Source: an uncultured Mucispirillum sp. (GTDB lineage Bacteria; Chrysiogenota; Deferribacteres; Deferribacterales; Mucispirillaceae). From it: DNA of 14,397 nt. Under the pieces are notes generated by a model. It was not told where the DNA came from. It made no database searches and saw only the letters and a program-made list of their open reading frames with translations. The stretch spans positions 1-14,397 of the forward strand of contig CAJUJZ010000048.1 of NCBI GenBank assembly GCA_910586745.1, in the 5' to 3' direction. Made by a program: the position numbers and the translations under genes. This document shows, one piece after another, positions 13,403-14,397 of the stretch (positions are counted from its first letter, which is position 1; the number at the start of each line of letters is the position of its first letter).

Positions 13403-14317
13403 ATGCATAACTTAAACCTGTATAGTTATTATGATAAATCTCTTGCGGATGTAAATAGAGAATATTTAGAATCTCTAAAGAATAAACCAAAAAGAGCATC
13501 CAGACGGAAATGGGATAAAAAAGTTGCTTTTGCAGCTGCAATTACTATTGCAACTGGGTTACTCATAGCAAACTATTTAGGTGTTTTTTCTGAGAAAGTT
13601 GTGGAGGTTGTGGAAGCACCTCCTCCACCTGATACAAGAACAGAAGAAGAAAAACAAGGATATGTTCAAATACAAATTTTTGAGTTTGCAGATACTCCTG
13701 TTGAAACAATAATGGAGCCTGCAGCTCAAAATGATAATTATACTGGTAAAGTTATACAAACTGCTCAGGCAGAAAATACTGCAACATCTGCTGGTGTAAT
13801 TAATAATAAAGAAACTAAGAAAAATACAAATAAAACAAAAGATAGTGAAAAGCATGCTGTTGCTAAAAGTGCTGGTGTAAAAAAAGAACAAAAAACTACA
13901 GAAAAAAAAGCTCCAGCACCTGCACATGTTGTAAAAAAATATTCAATATTATTTGAAAATATTAATGAAAAGCAGTATAATAAAGTAAAATATCTTAGCG
14001 ATAAAAATAATACCAAACTTGAAGTAGTTGATGCATACTCAAATACATATTCTATTTGGAAAGTTTATGAGAAATCAGATACTGGCAATGAAATGTTTGG
14101 TACAGATAAAGTAAACCATATTGAAGATTTTTTAACTCAAAATGATGCTATTGAATATGCAAAAAGTAGAAATCTTGATGCACTTATTAAGCAGGTTGGA
14201 ATAACAGAAAAATCATATACTGTTAAGTTATGCTGTTCTGAGCTTGAAAATGCAAAAAAAATTACCCAAAACAGCAATATTACAGATAAAATTATAAAAA
14301 TAGTTCGTGTAGAATAA
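13403..14317 (+). CDS. Single-pass membrane protein with charged periplasmic linker (possibly SPOR-like)
   Basis: A 304-residue protein I do not recognise as a named family. A basic cytoplasmic N-terminus (about 1-40, KNKPKRASRRKWDKK) precedes one membrane helix at about 41-61 (VAFAAAITIATGLLIANYLGVF). Next come a Pro patch (APPPP, 72-76) and a low-complexity Lys/Thr/Ala-rich linker at about 110-175. The last roughly 125 residues look folded. They include KKYSILFENINEKQYNKV and, at the end, SYTVKLCCSELENAKKI...DKIIKIVRVE, whose short strand, Ala-rich helix and strand recall SPOR peptidoglycan-binding domains, though weakly. The topology is that of inner-membrane proteins reaching through the periplasm to the wall. 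It lies 33 nt after the EF-G-like gene with no terminator between, so it is probably cotranscribed. The ribosome site is weak. Confidence 0.8.
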   Translation: MHNLNLYSYYDKSLADVNREYLESLKNKPKRASRRKWDKKVAFAAAITIATGLLIANYLGVFSEKVVEVVEAPPPPDTRTEEEKQGYVQIQIFEFADTPVETIMEPAAQNDNYTGKVIQTAQAENTATSAGVINNKETKKNTNKTKDSEKHAVAKSAGVKKEQKTTEKKAPAPAHVVKKYSILFENINEKQYNKVKYLSDKNNTKLEVVDAYSNTYSIWKVYEKSDTGNEMFGTDKVNHIEDFLTQNDAIEYAKSRNLDALIKQVGITEKSYTVKLCCSELENAKKITQNSNITDKIIKIVRVE

Positions 14318-14397
14318 TATTTTTTTTGATATGATAAATATAATAATATCATTAATATGCTTACAAATATAAAATATTATAAATCATATTTCAAAGG

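Noticed and set aside
13577..14016. Minus-strand open frames with Phe/Ser/Cys-rich hydrophobic translations
   Set aside because: Antisense shadows of the Lys-rich linker in the membrane protein gene, where AAA codons read as TTT.
14318..14397. AT-rich hairpin (ATGATA with TATCAT) as a terminator after the last gene
   Set aside because: The 6-bp stem has one GC pair and a 10-nt loop, and no U-tract follows; too weak to call.

Overview
The window is AT-rich bacterial DNA that looks chromosomal, with mostly housekeeping genes. The set (MreBCD, a sigma-70 with an acidic insert, DnaG, a DtxR/FeoA-FeoB iron-uptake operon, an RRM protein, an EF-G-2-like GTPase and an envelope protein) points to an anaerobic or microaerophilic Gram-negative bacterium of very low GC. 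A Deferribacterota host such as Mucispirillum would fit, but that is inference from composition and gene content, not from a phylogenetic marker.

Region 1 (1-6660, minus strand). Reading leftwards: dnaG, rpoD, ogt, mop (TOBE), tRNA-Leu(CAG), mreB, mreC and the start of mreD, which runs off the left edge. Gaps between dnaG, rpoD and ogt are 3-5 nt; mreB and mreC are 3 nt apart; mreC and mreD overlap by 32 nt. This is a core operon for replication priming, transcription and cell shape, with DNA repair and molybdate handling inserted. The usual rpsU is absent upstream of dnaG.

Region 2 (6705-10290, minus strand). A compact ferrous-iron operon: a DtxR-type regulator fused to FeoA, then feoB, then a 56-aa FeoB-associated Cys-rich membrane protein, closed by a strong intrinsic terminator. 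Two features stand out. A DtxR-box-like palindrome lies just upstream of feoB. A textbook Shine-Dalgarno plus GTG start inside the regulator ORF would release a free 75-residue FeoA. The simplest model is one gene giving both the iron sensor/repressor and FeoA, with the regulator acting on feoB.

Region 3 (10277-10882). A decayed PepSY-type small membrane protein gene, divergent from the iron operon and broken by three frame changes, followed by a hairpin that can terminate transcription from both sides.

Region 4 (10883-14397). A small RRM RNA-binding protein (minus) diverges from an EF-G-2-like GTPase (plus). That GTPase lacks the canonical switch-I RGIT and the catalytic His of DTPGH. It is followed by an unrecognised single-pass membrane protein with a charged linker and a possibly SPOR-like C-terminus. 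No CRISPR array, insertion sequence, phage gene or defence system was seen.
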